NCBI GenBank assembly: GCA_947468255.1
Contig: CANIMM010000059.1
Coordinates: 1-12,697 of the forward strand
DNA from: Chitinophagaceae bacterium
Lineage (GTDB): Bacteria; Bacteroidota; Bacteroidia; Chitinophagales; Chitinophagaceae
Reading direction: 5' to 3'
Length of the DNA stretch: 12,697 bases
Under the pieces are notes generated by a model. The model was not told the origin of the DNA. It did no database searches and saw only the letters and a program-made list of their open reading frames with translations. Every line of letters starts with the position of its first letter. Position 1 is the stretch's first letter. This document shows, piece after piece, positions 1-7,623 of this stretch. The position numbers and the translations under genes were made by a program.

Positions 1-259
1 ACTTGTGCGCATAGGGCATACAGGGAAAAATTTTAAAATCGGCATATTTTTCAGGTTGGGCCCTCAGGTGATTGCAAATATTGCCAATTCTTGCATAGGT
101 GGTGCACATAAGGGTATTAACGCCCTCGGCCATTGCTAGATCCAGGGTATTTATAATGGCTTCATCATTCTTGAAATGAATGAGTTGTTGTCTCGACTTT
201 TCATCCGATAGGTGGTTTACCCCAAAAAACTGGTTGTCCCCAAAAAGAATTCTATCCAT
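1..259 (-). CDS. Conserved uncharacterised protein of polysaccharide loci, N-terminal 86 residues (cut by window edge)
   Basis: An open frame runs from an ATG at 259 to the window edge without a stop. The protein begins MDRILFGDNQFF and contains AEGVNTLMCTTYARI near residues 47-61 and IFPCMPYAHK near the break. The pattern of a strand, then a helix carrying an acidic residue, then a strand ending in CTT suggests the first units of a TIM-barrel-like fold, but this is inference. I recognise the type as a conserved protein of unknown function seen beside Gfo/Idh oxidoreductases and glycosyltransferases in surface-polysaccharide clusters; I cannot name an enzyme activity. Only 3 bp separate its start from the stop codon of the oxidoreductase upstream, so it is surely in the same operon and probably translationally coupled. 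The rest of the gene lies outside the window. Confidence 0.75.
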   Translation of the reverse strand, partial: MDRILFGDNQFFGVNHLSDEKSRQQLIHFKNDEAIINTLDLAMAEGVNTLMCTTYARIGNICNHLRAQPEKYADFKIFPCMPYAHK

Positions 260-262
260 AGG

Positions 263-1279
263 TTACAGCTTAGATAACTGAATGATTTGAATGGCACGGT
301 CTGTATGAGCTGCTTGCTCAAAGGTATTGATCGTATTGGGCACTTTTTGAAGGGCAGCCCGAATAAAATAATCCAGCTGCGCTGAATATTCTTCCCCCCT
401 CAAATAAAAATCTACCGGGTCTTGCAAAGCACCTATCGATTTTATATTCCAACCTTTTGAATAACTTTCATTTTCAATTGGGTTTTTTAAAAAAACTTTC
501 AGCTCCGTGGCATCACAAATTATTTTTCCATTTGAACCTGTAACGGTTAATCGGGTGGTCATTTTTCGGTAGGTTTCGTCACTCCAATTGACCGATAAAA
601 CACCCGTTACGCCGGTGGAAAGTTGCAGCAGCCCATAAACAGCATCTTCAACATTTTTTGAGTATATTTTTTTCAGGATACAGCCATGCGTTTTTGTAAT
701 CAAGCCAAGTGAGCCATTGATTAGATCAATAACATGGGATGCATAATCCATCAGGCATCCGCCACCTTCCGAAGCCTTGGATCTCCAAGTACTTTCATTT
801 TCCTTCGTAATTACAGGCCCATAAGCCTCGCCGGTAAAATGTTGAATTTCCCCAATAACCCCTTTGCCAATAAGCCTTTTCATTTCTATGAAACTGCCTA
901 AAAATTGGTTGTGGTACCCCACCTGGTTTACCACCTGAAATTGGGCTGCCAACTCAGTCAAATGGTCCGCCTCTGTTGGATGGGTGGTAAGTGGTTTTTC
1001 AGCAAAAACATGTATCTTTTTTTGCAACAAATAGGCGATGATTTCATAGTGGAACTTTGTGGGCACCGCTATGATAACGGCATCCGGCTGCACCGCTTCA
1101 ATCATTTTTTTGTAATCAGAAAAGCATTCAAAGGGGGTGAATTTTTTTAAAAAATCAATTACAATTTTTGAGGTATCACAAACACCTGCAATGGAAACAT
1201 CTTGATGCGCTCCTGCTATGGACAAATGCGAAAGGCCCATTTTACCCAACCCAATGATTGCCAGTTTTAATTTGCGCAT
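263..1279 (-). CDS. Gfo/Idh/MocA-family NAD(P)-dependent oxidoreductase
   Basis: This 338-residue protein has the two-domain layout of the Gfo/Idh/MocA family. The N-terminal Rossmann domain starts with AIIGLGKMG (residues 7-15, glycine-rich nucleotide loop). The signature EKP motif is at 94-96 (AEKPLTTHP), where the Lys is normally catalytic. The C-terminal substrate domain carries GGGCLMDYASHVIDL (172-186), the usual place of the conserved Asp and His. Family members oxidise or reduce a hydroxyl of a sugar or nucleotide sugar, for example at C3 of UDP-GlcNAc-derived sugars, in the cytoplasm. Its place among glycosyltransferases suggests it modifies a nucleotide sugar for the surface polysaccharide; the exact substrate cannot be read from the sequence. 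The first Met is the only reasonable start, which makes the gene overlap the upstream glycosyltransferase by 38 bp in another frame. Family certain, substrate unknown. Confidence 0.93.
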   Translation of the reverse strand: MRKLKLAIIGLGKMGLSHLSIAGAHQDVSIAGVCDTSKIVIDFLKKFTPFECFSDYKKMIEAVQPDAVIIAVPTKFHYEIIAYLLQKKIHVFAEKPLTTHPTEADHLTELAAQFQVVNQVGYHNQFLGSFIEMKRLIGKGVIGEIQHFTGEAYGPVITKENESTWRSKASEGGGCLMDYASHVIDLINGSLGLITKTHGCILKKIYSKNVEDAVYGLLQLSTGVTGVLSVNWSDETYRKMTTRLTVTGSNGKIICDATELKVFLKNPIENESYSKGWNIKSIGALQDPVDFYLRGEEYSAQLDYFIRAALQKVPNTINTFEQAAHTDRAIQIIQLSKL

Positions 1280-2369
1280 GGTTATTTTCTTTATTTACAT
1301 CTAAAAAAAGCTGGTGGTATTGAGCAGTTATTTTACTCCAGGTAAAGTTCTCCGCTGCAATGGCCTTCATTTCGTTGCCTATAGCCGTTAAATCGAACGT
1401 ATCCAATTTATTAAGCAATTCAATTAGGCCAAAGGTATCCTTGAAATACAGTGCTTTATGCAAGGTAACAATTTCATTGTATCCAGAAGCAAATGCTGCA
1501 ATGGGCAACCCTAAATACATGGCTTCCACCAAGGAGGGGTTGGTGCCTCCCGAAGAGTGACCATGCAAATAGAGCTTGCAGTTACTCCTAATTTTATTTA
1601 AAGTATGCTGCTCATAAATGGCATCCAATAAAAATAAATGGCTATTGTGCTGGTATTTTTCCCTAATCTTTCTGCCAAAGGATGACCCTTCCCAATTACC
1701 CACCATCACAAAAGGTATTTTTGTCTGTTCAAAACTAGACAGTAAAAGCGCTATCTGATTGTCTGGTTGAATTCGGCAAACACTGAAAGCATAGGGCTCC
1801 TTCAAAAAAGGAAACTGGTCAAAATCCGCTTGGGTGTAATTTACCTGAAAAACCTGATCGCCACCATAGGCAATGAGGGTACATTTTTTATGATAAGCAG
1901 CCTCCACATATTTTTCAATGGCTAAATTGTCAGCTATGATATGTGTAATATTTGAAACCAATAGGCGTTCTGAAAAATGGATGATCCGCTTTGCCAGCCA
2001 TGACCATTTATTTCTTTTCCAGTCAAGCCCACCAAAATTTAAAATTATTTTTCGCCGCTGTTGTTGGGTTAAAAAAGGCAATACATATCCAGCCCCAAAT
2101 CCTAAAAACAACACCACGTCATTTTTTTTAACAGCCTCATATAAGCAAAACATGTCGTACAGCATGCCTGAAAAGCCATGGGAACTGATGTGGACATACC
2201 GAAGGGAGGCGCTGAAAAAATGGGAGGAGCCAGTTGGCAAGTCCTTAGCGGAACAATAGATGGTCATATCCATCTGATCCGATAAATGCTTGGCTAAAAA
2301 GGTGGCCAAGGTTTCAAATCCACCATATTGGTTGGGTACTCCCTGGGTGCCAACAATTGCAATTTTCAT
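1242..2369 (-). CDS. DUF1972 / GT4 glycosyltransferase (Cps2T/WchF rhamnosyltransferase-like)
   Basis: The 375-residue protein opens with MKIAIVGTQGVPNQYGGFET, the hallmark of the DUF1972 N-terminal domain found in GT-B enzymes such as pneumococcal Cps2T/WchF, a rhamnosyltransferase that adds the second sugar of the capsule repeat. The C-terminal half carries the GT4 donor-binding signature HGHSSGGTNPSLVEAM (269-284), with Glu at 282 in the position of the family's conserved acidic residue, followed by LGLPIAAFASG. The enzyme should work at the cytoplasmic face of the membrane on a lipid-linked acceptor. The presence of rfbB and rfbA nearby makes dTDP-rhamnose or a related dTDP-sugar a plausible donor, but that is inference. 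The ATG overlaps the TGA of an upstream open stretch as ATGA, and the 3' end overlaps the oxidoreductase gene by 38 bp. No membrane segments are evident. Confidence 0.9.
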   Translation of the reverse strand: MKIAIVGTQGVPNQYGGFETLATFLAKHLSDQMDMTIYCSAKDLPTGSSHFFSASLRYVHISSHGFSGMLYDMFCLYEAVKKNDVVLFLGFGAGYVLPFLTQQQRRKIILNFGGLDWKRNKWSWLAKRIIHFSERLLVSNITHIIADNLAIEKYVEAAYHKKCTLIAYGGDQVFQVNYTQADFDQFPFLKEPYAFSVCRIQPDNQIALLLSSFEQTKIPFVMVGNWEGSSFGRKIREKYQHNSHLFLLDAIYEQHTLNKIRSNCKLYLHGHSSGGTNPSLVEAMYLGLPIAAFASGYNEIVTLHKALYFKDTFGLIELLNKLDTFDLTAIGNEMKAIAAENFTWSKITAQYHQLFLDVNKENNHAQIKTGNHWVG

Positions 2370-2521
2370 ATGGAGTTGGCGGTTTTCACTGAAAGTAGTT
2401 CAAAAAATTTGAAATCAATGTAATTTTGGGTTAACACTGACTTGGCATTGAAAGCGCATTTTACTGGCGAATACTGTCTGGAGTCATAATATGTAAACCC
2501 CAGCAGCAGGTCGAAGTGCTT
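2366..2521 (-). other. 51-codon open stretch in frame after the epimerase stop; possible C-terminal extension or gene remnant
   Basis: After the TAA of the epimerase (2522-2524) the same frame continues open for 51 codons (first residues KHFDLLLGFTYY, last residues LLSVKTANSI). It ends in a TGA that overlaps the ATG of the next gene as ATGA. There is no in-frame ATG; a GTG occurs inside. The composition is protein-like (aromatics, YYDSRQY, FKFFELL). It could be the end of a lost gene, a C-terminal extension cut off by a nonsense change (AAA TAA AAG), or chance: a stop-free run of this length is not rare in such DNA. The epimerase ends with GLYQFWK, close to the usual family end, so the stop itself looks normal. 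I do not recognise the peptide. Confidence 0.25.
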
Positions 2522-3511
2522 TTATTTCCAAAACTGGTACAAGCCTTTTTCGAGTTCGTACCTGGGCCAAACAAACTGATTTCGCTTGGGTTGTATTTTT
2601 GCCCATTCCCACATGGTATTCAACCCTGTCGACAAGTCAGTGATATCTTTATAATCTAATAAGCGTTCTGATTTTTCATGTGTGGAATAGGCCACATGAA
2701 CTTCGTGCCTTTTATCCAAAAAATTAATCGAGGAGCCGCCTACAATGTCCTGCAAAATGCCCGCTGCACTCAAGATGGAATATTCCTTTTTACTTCCCAA
2801 ATTAATAATTTGTTTGGAAGCATGGGCTGCTTCAGCCGCATTCCAAAGGGGTAAAAGGCAGTCGTCGATATAGCTGAAAGAACGTTTTTGAGAGCCGTCG
2901 CCATAGATGGTAATGGGCTGGTCATTCAGTTTTTGATAGATCCAGATACCCAATACATTCCTGTAGCGATCCCAGATATTTTGATGCGCACCATATACAT
3001 TGTGAGGCCGAATAATGCACCAGTCGAGACCATGTTGTTCGCCGGCAACTTGCAGGTCCATTTCACAGGCGTATTTGGCAATACCATAAGGGTCAACGGG
3101 TTTGGGTAAATCATTTTCGTTGAAAGGGGGATTGCCAACACCATAAACGGCCATACTTGAGGTGAACACAATTCTTTTAACACTATGGGTAATGCAGGCG
3201 TTGATCACATTGGCAGTAGCCACTACATTGTTGGTATAATTATATTTTCGTATAAATGGACTCAAACCTTCGGCTGCATAAGCCGAAAAATGAAACACGT
3301 ATTCTATCTGATTGGAGGAGAAAATCCTATCTAAGTCATCCGTAGCCAAATCTGCCTTGTAAAAAATAACCCTTGAATCAATATGGTCCTCATATCCGCC
3401 GCTTAAATTGTCAATCCCAATTACCTGGTAATCGGGCCTGTTTTCCACCACCCATTTGGCCAGTCTTGACCCCAGTAGGCCTGCCACTCCTGTTATAACG
3501 ATCGCTTTCAT
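2522..3511 (-). CDS. NAD-dependent epimerase/dehydratase (extended SDR, UDP-sugar 4-epimerase-like)
   Basis: This 329-residue protein is an extended short-chain dehydrogenase/reductase. The NAD loop is TGVAGLLG (7-14, GxxGxxG), an acidic residue follows the second strand (GIDNLSGG, 32-39), the active-site Ser region is FTSSMAVYG (116-124), and the catalytic pair Tyr142 and Lys146 lies in PYGIAK. RPHNVYG (168-174) and IYGDGSQKRSFSYIDD (202-217) are typical of nucleotide-sugar epimerases and dehydratases. It should interconvert or dehydrate a UDP- or dTDP-sugar in the cytoplasm to supply a glycosyltransferase of this cluster; 4-epimerisation is the most likely chemistry but is not proved. Only 9 bp separate it from the upstream GT2 gene, so they share a transcript. 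Downstream, 152 bp separate it from the next gene, unusually wide for this operon. Confidence 0.92.
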   Translation of the reverse strand: MKAIVITGVAGLLGSRLAKWVVENRPDYQVIGIDNLSGGYEDHIDSRVIFYKADLATDDLDRIFSSNQIEYVFHFSAYAAEGLSPFIRKYNYTNNVVATANVINACITHSVKRIVFTSSMAVYGVGNPPFNENDLPKPVDPYGIAKYACEMDLQVAGEQHGLDWCIIRPHNVYGAHQNIWDRYRNVLGIWIYQKLNDQPITIYGDGSQKRSFSYIDDCLLPLWNAAEAAHASKQIINLGSKKEYSILSAAGILQDIVGGSSINFLDKRHEVHVAYSTHEKSERLLDYKDITDLSTGLNTMWEWAKIQPKRNQFVWPRYELEKGLYQFWK

Positions 3512-3520
3512 CTATACAAT

Positions 3521-4432
3521 TTAGTTTGATGTACCTTTCATGCCATCTTGAATGCCACGGATTACAGATAATAATTTGCCCCAGCGACAACGGAATGCAA
3601 AATAAAACATTATACTTACATAATATAAAAATAAAATAAGTAAAGTGCTAGGCCACTGATACCATTTGGTCCATGTTTTTAGAAACCATATATGGTTTCT
3701 GCTATTGAGGTAGTGTACAATAGGATTCGCATACCCTTCCTTCCCCTTTACCTTGGCTTTATTGGAGCTGCCTGCTATATGGTAAATAACAGAAAGGGGA
3801 TGGTATATTAATTGATAACCCTTCGATCGGATACGAAAAGAAAGGTCAACATCTTCATAGTAAATAAAAAAAGACGCTTTTAAAAGACCGATATCTTTTA
3901 AAATAGAAGTTCTGGTCATAAAAGCGCATCCGGTAATCCAGTCCACCTGCTGAAACTCGTTTTGCAAAACGCCCTCCCTTCTCATGTATCTTTTTGAGTA
4001 GGTCCAGCCTAGCCAACTTAAGAAGTAGGAACCTCCGTTCCATATTTTTTTTCTGTCGTGGTTAAAGTAAATTTTGGGTTGAATCGCCCCACAATCAGGG
4101 TGCAGCTCCATGTAGTTGGAAAGTTGCGACAGGAAATCCGGCTCCACAAACACATCGTTGTTCAGCATCATCGCATAGGGGATTTGCTGCTCAATGGCAT
4201 AGCTGAATCCTCGATTGTTGCCAGCTGCAAACCCCTCATTGGTGGGAGAAGAGATTAAAATGATTTCAGGAAACTTGGTTTTTAACAAATTCCCGGATCC
4301 ATCCGCCGATCCATTGTCCACCACAATAATTTCAAAATTGGGATAATCGCAAAGCTGAAGGGATTGAATACAATTAGAGCTATGCTCAAAACTGTTCCAG
4401 TTTAATAGTATGACGGCAATCTTAGGGTACAT
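3521..4432 (-). CDS. Family 2 glycosyltransferase (rhamnosyltransferase-like), membrane associated
   Basis: The 303-residue protein has a GT-A fold: IAVILLNWNSFE at the N-terminus, VVDNGSADGS (37-46) for nucleotide binding, NEGFAAGNNRG (65-75), the DxD-equivalent LNND (90-93), and a C-terminal catalytic-base region YYEDVDLSFR (191-200) followed by HP and YH residues. This pattern is that of the GT2 subfamily containing many dTDP-rhamnosyltransferases of O-antigen and capsule loci. One hydrophobic segment near 262-282 and a basic tail suggest attachment to the inner face of the cytoplasmic membrane. The role is transfer of one sugar to the growing lipid-linked repeat unit; donor and linkage are not deducible. 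The start overlaps the end of the flippase gene by 11 bp, indicating co-translation. Confidence 0.92.
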   Translation of the reverse strand: MYPKIAVILLNWNSFEHSSNCIQSLQLCDYPNFEIIVVDNGSADGSGNLLKTKFPEIILISSPTNEGFAAGNNRGFSYAIEQQIPYAMMLNNDVFVEPDFLSQLSNYMELHPDCGAIQPKIYFNHDRKKIWNGGSYFLSWLGWTYSKRYMRREGVLQNEFQQVDWITGCAFMTRTSILKDIGLLKASFFIYYEDVDLSFRIRSKGYQLIYHPLSVIYHIAGSSNKAKVKGKEGYANPIVHYLNSRNHIWFLKTWTKWYQWPSTLLILFLYYVSIMFYFAFRCRWGKLLSVIRGIQDGMKGTSN

Positions 4433-5672
4433 TCAATTTCTTTTTTTTGGTAAATGCCATGTAAATCAGCAGGCAGCTACCTTCAATGGCTATGGGATAC
4501 CATCCCAACACATGCGGGTCAGAAAACTGAACCAACGTAAACGAAATTAGGAAAGTTGCTCCTAAAATAAGCATTGAAATGGTAAAAAGTGGCCGGTATC
4601 TATTTTCCAGTAGCAATGTCAAAACATTGTTTGCATTTAAAGCCAATAACAAGGGGGCGAGGCAAAACATTTGAACAAACAGTTCCGTGCCGGGATCTTC
4701 CTTTTTGGTAATCCATAATACAATGTATTTTGCGCCAAAGAAAATAAGGATGGCAGCAATCCCAAAGGCTGCCGTATAAATTTTTTGTAAGAATTTCCTA
4801 AACTGAAGCCAACTATCGGCGGATTGGTGAAACAGCCTGGCTGCCTGGGGATAAACGGCAGTGGAAAATGCGGATACCAGCTGCCTACAGGCACCTAATA
4901 ATTTGTCTACCAGTGCGTAAGAGCCTAATGTGTTGGCAGATACATAGTTGGCAATGGCAAATAAAAATACGGACTGTTGCAAGGAAACGGCAGCGCCATT
5001 GAACATAATGTAAAAATTATCCTTAGCTAACGCAACAATGGATTCTTTTGATGGGAAAATTATCTTAAGGGTCTCTTTGTAATGAATATAGATACTAATT
5101 AGAATATAATATAACAACATCGGCATCCCAATTACCACATTGATCCATGCAGCAGGTTGATGTTGAATGGGGACTGCCATAATGAAGAGCAGAACCAACA
5201 TTTTTACTATGATATTACCCCAACTGATCCATTGGATTTTTTCTTTGCCTATTAAAAAATAGAGGGGGTTAAAGACTTCGGCAAGGATGAGTGGAATTGC
5301 ACCTGCCCAAATCCAGTTGAATTGATTAGCAGGTAAAAAAATCATCAATAAGATTGCCCCCAAAAAAAAAGCTGCAACCAGCATCCTAAAAATTAAAATC
5401 CTGTAAAAAAGTTTGGAGAGGTGAACTTTGTCCGTCAGGTGATTGGCCACTTCTTTGATTCCGGTTTGACTAGTGCCATAATTGGTAACACCTCCCACAA
5501 ATGTTGCAAAACTAGCCACCAGCGCTACCTGTCCAAAAACTGCCATGCCGTATTTTCTAGTGACAATCGGTATCAGAATCAATTGCAATAGGATACCAGC
5601 TGCCTGAAAAACCCCCAGGTTGAAAAAGTTTTGTATTATAGGGGCAAACGACCAGCGTTTGAGGGATTTCAT
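4422..5672 (-). CDS. Wzx-type polysaccharide repeat-unit flippase (MOP superfamily)
   Basis: The 416-residue protein is strongly hydrophobic, with about a dozen predicted membrane segments spread over its length. The N-terminus is typical of the polysaccharide biosynthesis/export family: a short amphipathic stretch, then GVFQAAGILLQLILIPIVTRK and YGMAVFGQVALVASFATF (about 20-58). The central region around residue 250 (ANTLGSYALVDKLL) and the tail ending in KKKK also fit. Such proteins translocate undecaprenyl-linked oligosaccharides across the inner membrane. It is the first gene of the minus-strand operon. The ATG at 5672 follows an AT-rich leader without a strong Shine-Dalgarno sequence, as is usual in Bacteroidota. 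No Wzy-like polymerase is visible in the window. The family is clear; the substrate is unknown. Confidence 0.9.
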   Translation of the reverse strand: MKSLKRWSFAPIIQNFFNLGVFQAAGILLQLILIPIVTRKYGMAVFGQVALVASFATFVGGVTNYGTSQTGIKEVANHLTDKVHLSKLFYRILIFRMLVAAFFLGAILLMIFLPANQFNWIWAGAIPLILAEVFNPLYFLIGKEKIQWISWGNIIVKMLVLLFIMAVPIQHQPAAWINVVIGMPMLLYYILISIYIHYKETLKIIFPSKESIVALAKDNFYIMFNGAAVSLQQSVFLFAIANYVSANTLGSYALVDKLLGACRQLVSAFSTAVYPQAARLFHQSADSWLQFRKFLQKIYTAAFGIAAILIFFGAKYIVLWITKKEDPGTELFVQMFCLAPLLLALNANNVLTLLLENRYRPLFTISMLILGATFLISFTLVQFSDPHVLGWYPIAIEGSCLLIYMAFTKKKKLNVP

Positions 5673-5969
5673 ACGTACGCTTATAAATTAAATATGAAGG
5701 GCTAATCTTTCAATTTCCGCCAAGGTTACAATTTTCACATAGTATCAAATACTTATGCGCTAATATGGATCGGTGCGTAAAAATAGGTTATTGTATCCAA
5801 AATGTCTCCTACACAAGAGTAGTATTTCAACATAGATTTGGCAGCTTTTGATAACTCATTATCTTGGACTGTAATTTCTTACGAATTAAATATTTGCAGG
5901 AGCCCCCCAACTTTTTTTAATATAGTCGCTAAGGATTGATATTTTTGTCCTTATATAAAGATGATTACA
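5673..5969. promoter_or_regulatory. Divergent intergenic region between the flippase operon and rfbB
   Basis: This region of about 297 bp has no credible open frame. It must hold promoters for both directions. For rfbB there is an exact Bacteroidota -7 box TAGATTTG at 5833-5840, though without a TTG at the expected distance upstream. A weaker alternative is AATATTTG at 5889-5896 with TTG at 5864-5866. For the minus-strand operon I found no exact TAnnTTTG. No strong hairpin stands out. Confidence 0.4.
5833..5840 (+). promoter_or_regulatory. Putative -7 promoter box for rfbB
   Basis: TAGATTTG matches the Bacteroidota -7 consensus TAnnTTTG exactly and would give a leader of about 120 nt for rfbB. 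There is no matching -33 TTG at the usual 19-21 bp distance, so the call is tentative. Confidence 0.3.
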
Positions 5970-7019
5970 ATGCATTCCATCCTGCTTACCGGCGGCGCCG
6001 GCTTTATCGGTTCACATTTAACTCGGTTATTTGTCACAAAATATACGCAATATAAAATCGTAAACCTCGATAAGCTCACCTACGCGGGCAATCTTGAAAA
6101 CCTGAAGGATATCGAAGCTGCCCCCAACTACCAATTTGTAAAAGGGGATATTACGGATCTACCACTTTTAAAGCAACTATTTGAAGATCACCAGTTTACA
6201 GCTGTATTGCATTGTGCCGCCGAAAGCCATGTAGATCGCTCCATCACCGACCCGCTGGCCTTTGTTACCACCAATGTAATGGGAACTGGTGCATTGTTGC
6301 AGACTGCCAAGGAATTTTGGAAAAATGACTTTACCAATAAAATATTTTACCATATCTCCACCGATGAAGTATATGGTTCCCTGGGAGCGGAAGGTTTTTT
6401 TACCGAACAAACCCCCTACGACCCGCGCAGTCCCTATTCCGCTTCCAAAGCTTCTTCCGATCATTTGGTGCGGGCATTTTACCATACCTACCATTTGCCG
6501 GTAAAAATTTCCAACTGCAGCAATAATTACGGGCCCTTCCATTTTCCAGAAAAATTAATTCCCCTTTGCATTCATAATATTATCAACCACAAGCCCCTGC
6601 CAATTTACGGGAAAGGCGAAAATATCAGGGATTGGTTATATGTAGAAGACCATGTACGCGCCATTGATACTATCTTTCACGAGGGTAAAATAGGGGAAAC
6701 CTACAATATCGGCGGCCACAATGAATGGACCAATATTGATCTGGTAAAAGAACTTTGCAAGCAGATGGACCTTAAACTAGGACGTGCCCAGGGTGAGTCT
6801 GCTCAATTAATCACCTATGTAAAAGACCGTGCTGGTCATGATCTTCGCTATGCCATCGATGCCACTAAGCTGAAGAATGAATTGGGCTGGTTGCCCTCCC
6901 TACAGTTTGAAGAAGGCATCTCCAAAACCATCGATTGGTACCTTTCTAACACTGAATGGCTGAACCATGTTACCAGCGGGGATTATCAGCGTTATTATGA
7001 TCGACAATATGCCGGTTAG
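5970..7019 (+). CDS. rfbB: dTDP-glucose 4,6-dehydratase
   Basis: RfbB/RmlB converts dTDP-glucose to dTDP-4-keto-6-deoxyglucose, the second step of dTDP-rhamnose and related dTDP-sugar synthesis in the cytoplasm. With the ATG at 5970 the protein has 349 residues, the usual family length. It shows the NAD loop TGGAGFIG (7-14), AAESHVDRSI (83-92), the catalytic STDEVYG (130-136, with Thr131-Asp132-Glu133 as the active-site trio) and YSASK (Tyr156, Lys160). SNNYGPFHFPEKLIP and RDWLYVEDH are also characteristic. An upstream in-frame ATG at 5961 would add three residues (MIT); MHSILLTGG matches the family N-terminus better, so I prefer 5970. It is transcribed away from the polysaccharide operon. 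rfbA follows only after an inserted repeat-rich cassette, and rfbC and rfbD are not in the window. Confidence 0.96.
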   Translation: MHSILLTGGAGFIGSHLTRLFVTKYTQYKIVNLDKLTYAGNLENLKDIEAAPNYQFVKGDITDLPLLKQLFEDHQFTAVLHCAAESHVDRSITDPLAFVTTNVMGTGALLQTAKEFWKNDFTNKIFYHISTDEVYGSLGAEGFFTEQTPYDPRSPYSASKASSDHLVRAFYHTYHLPVKISNCSNNYGPFHFPEKLIPLCIHNIINHKPLPIYGKGENIRDWLYVEDHVRAIDTIFHEGKIGETYNIGGHNEWTNIDLVKELCKQMDLKLGRAQGESAQLITYVKDRAGHDLRYAIDATKLKNELGWLPSLQFEEGISKTIDWYLSNTEWLNHVTSGDYQRYYDRQYAG

Positions 7020-7020
7020 G

Positions 7021-7238
7021 GTTTTTGGATTTTTAGAGTTTTTTATTTTGAGTTTAGAAGTTTAGTTTGGGGTTTTTGGATTGTTGGAGTTTTTAATTTT
7101 AGTTTAGATGTTTAGAGTTTAGGGGTTTAGTTTTTTATTTTGAGTTTAGAAGTTTAGTTTGGGGTTTTTGGATTGTTGGAGTTTTTAATTTTAGTTTAGA
7201 TGTTTAGATTTTAGGGGTTTAGTTTTTTAATAAAAATA
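7021..7238 (+). repeat. Left arm: TTTAG-rich, cytosine-free repeat with a 92-bp tandem duplication
   Basis: Two adjacent 92-bp units, 7039-7130 and 7131-7222, are identical except for one base (G at 7117, T at 7209). A partial unit lies in front: 7021-7043 matches 7072-7094 at 21 of 23 positions. A third unit seems to begin at 7223. Shorter GTTTAG/TTTTTGGA motifs recur inside. The plus strand contains no C from 7014 to 7238. GGGG runs occur at 7069, 7122, 7161 and 7214, too far apart for an obvious compact quadruplex. The near-identity of the units indicates recent duplication. Confidence 0.9.
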
Positions 7239-7252
7239 CATTCATTTTTTAT

Positions 7253-7260
7253 TACATTTG
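7253..7260 (+). promoter_or_regulatory. -7 promoter-like box directly before the four-helix-bundle gene
   Basis: TACATTTG is an exact match to TAnnTTTG and ends 6 bp before the ATG at 7267. If used, transcription would begin about at the start codon, giving a leaderless or nearly leaderless mRNA. A -33 TTG is not evident in the AT-rich stretch upstream. Confidence 0.35.
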
Positions 7261-7266
7261 AAACCC

Positions 7267-7623
7267 ATGAAAGAATACTCATTTGAAAAATTGGAATGTT
7301 GGCAGCACGCTCGCAGGTTGGCTGTTTGGACTTACCAGTCTACTGAAAATTTCCCTGAAAAGGAAAAATACGGTCTAGTGAGTCAAATGCGAAGAGCGGC
7401 CATTTCAGTAGCATCAAATATTGCAGAGGGAACATCTCGTAAAACAGCCAAAGATCAAGCACATTTCAGTACCATTGCATATGGAAGCAGTATTGAACTA
7501 TTAAATCAACTCATCATTACCAATGATCTCGACTATATTTCAAACCAATTATATGATCAAGGAAGGGAATTAGTAGAAAGGCAAACCCTATTAATTTCAG
7601 GACTAAGAGCATCACAAAAGTAA
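7267..7623 (+). CDS. Four-helix-bundle protein (23S rRNA intervening-sequence / Avd-like family)
   Basis: This 118-residue protein matches the TIGR02436/PF05635 family. Diagnostic parts are FEKLECWQHARRLAVWTY (6-23), YGLVSQMRRAAISVASNIAEG (35-55) and the SRKTAKDQAHF/IAYGSSIELLNQL segment (57-82); four helices are expected. Family members include proteins encoded in intervening sequences of 23S rRNA genes and the Avd accessory protein of diversity-generating retroelements, which forms basic pentamers and binds nucleic acid. The function of free-standing copies like this one is unknown. A TTG at 7258 would add three residues; the ATG at 7267 fits the family N-terminus. Arg and Lys residues (R16, R17, R42, R43, R58, K59) give it a basic face suitable for nucleic acid. 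The gene sits between complementary repeat arms, so one might guess it acts on them; nothing in the sequence proves this. Confidence 0.9.
   Translation: MKEYSFEKLECWQHARRLAVWTYQSTENFPEKEKYGLVSQMRRAAISVASNIAEGTSRKTAKDQAHFSTIAYGSSIELLNQLIITNDLDYISNQLYDQGRELVERQTLLISGLRASQK

Noticed and set aside
905..1150. 81-residue plus-strand open frame
   Set aside because: It lies wholly inside the well-supported Gfo/Idh gene on the other strand and has no recognisable motif.
1242..1279. 38-bp overlap of the GT4 and oxidoreductase genes as a possible frameshift or fusion
   Set aside because: Both proteins have complete family motifs and sensible ends; short out-of-frame overlaps are common in such operons.
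6177..6542. 121-residue minus-strand open frame
   Set aside because: Antisense shadow of rfbB, whose motifs are intact; no family resemblance.
7039..7222. CRISPR-like array or telomere-like repeat in the left arm
   Set aside because: There are only two long units, without spacers or cas genes. The TTTAG motif is irregular and internal to the chromosome segment.
7258..7260. TTG as start codon of the four-helix-bundle gene (and likewise TTG at 7930 for rfbA)
   Set aside because: In both cases the TTG is part of a TAnnTTTG box, and an ATG three codons later matches the family N-terminus.
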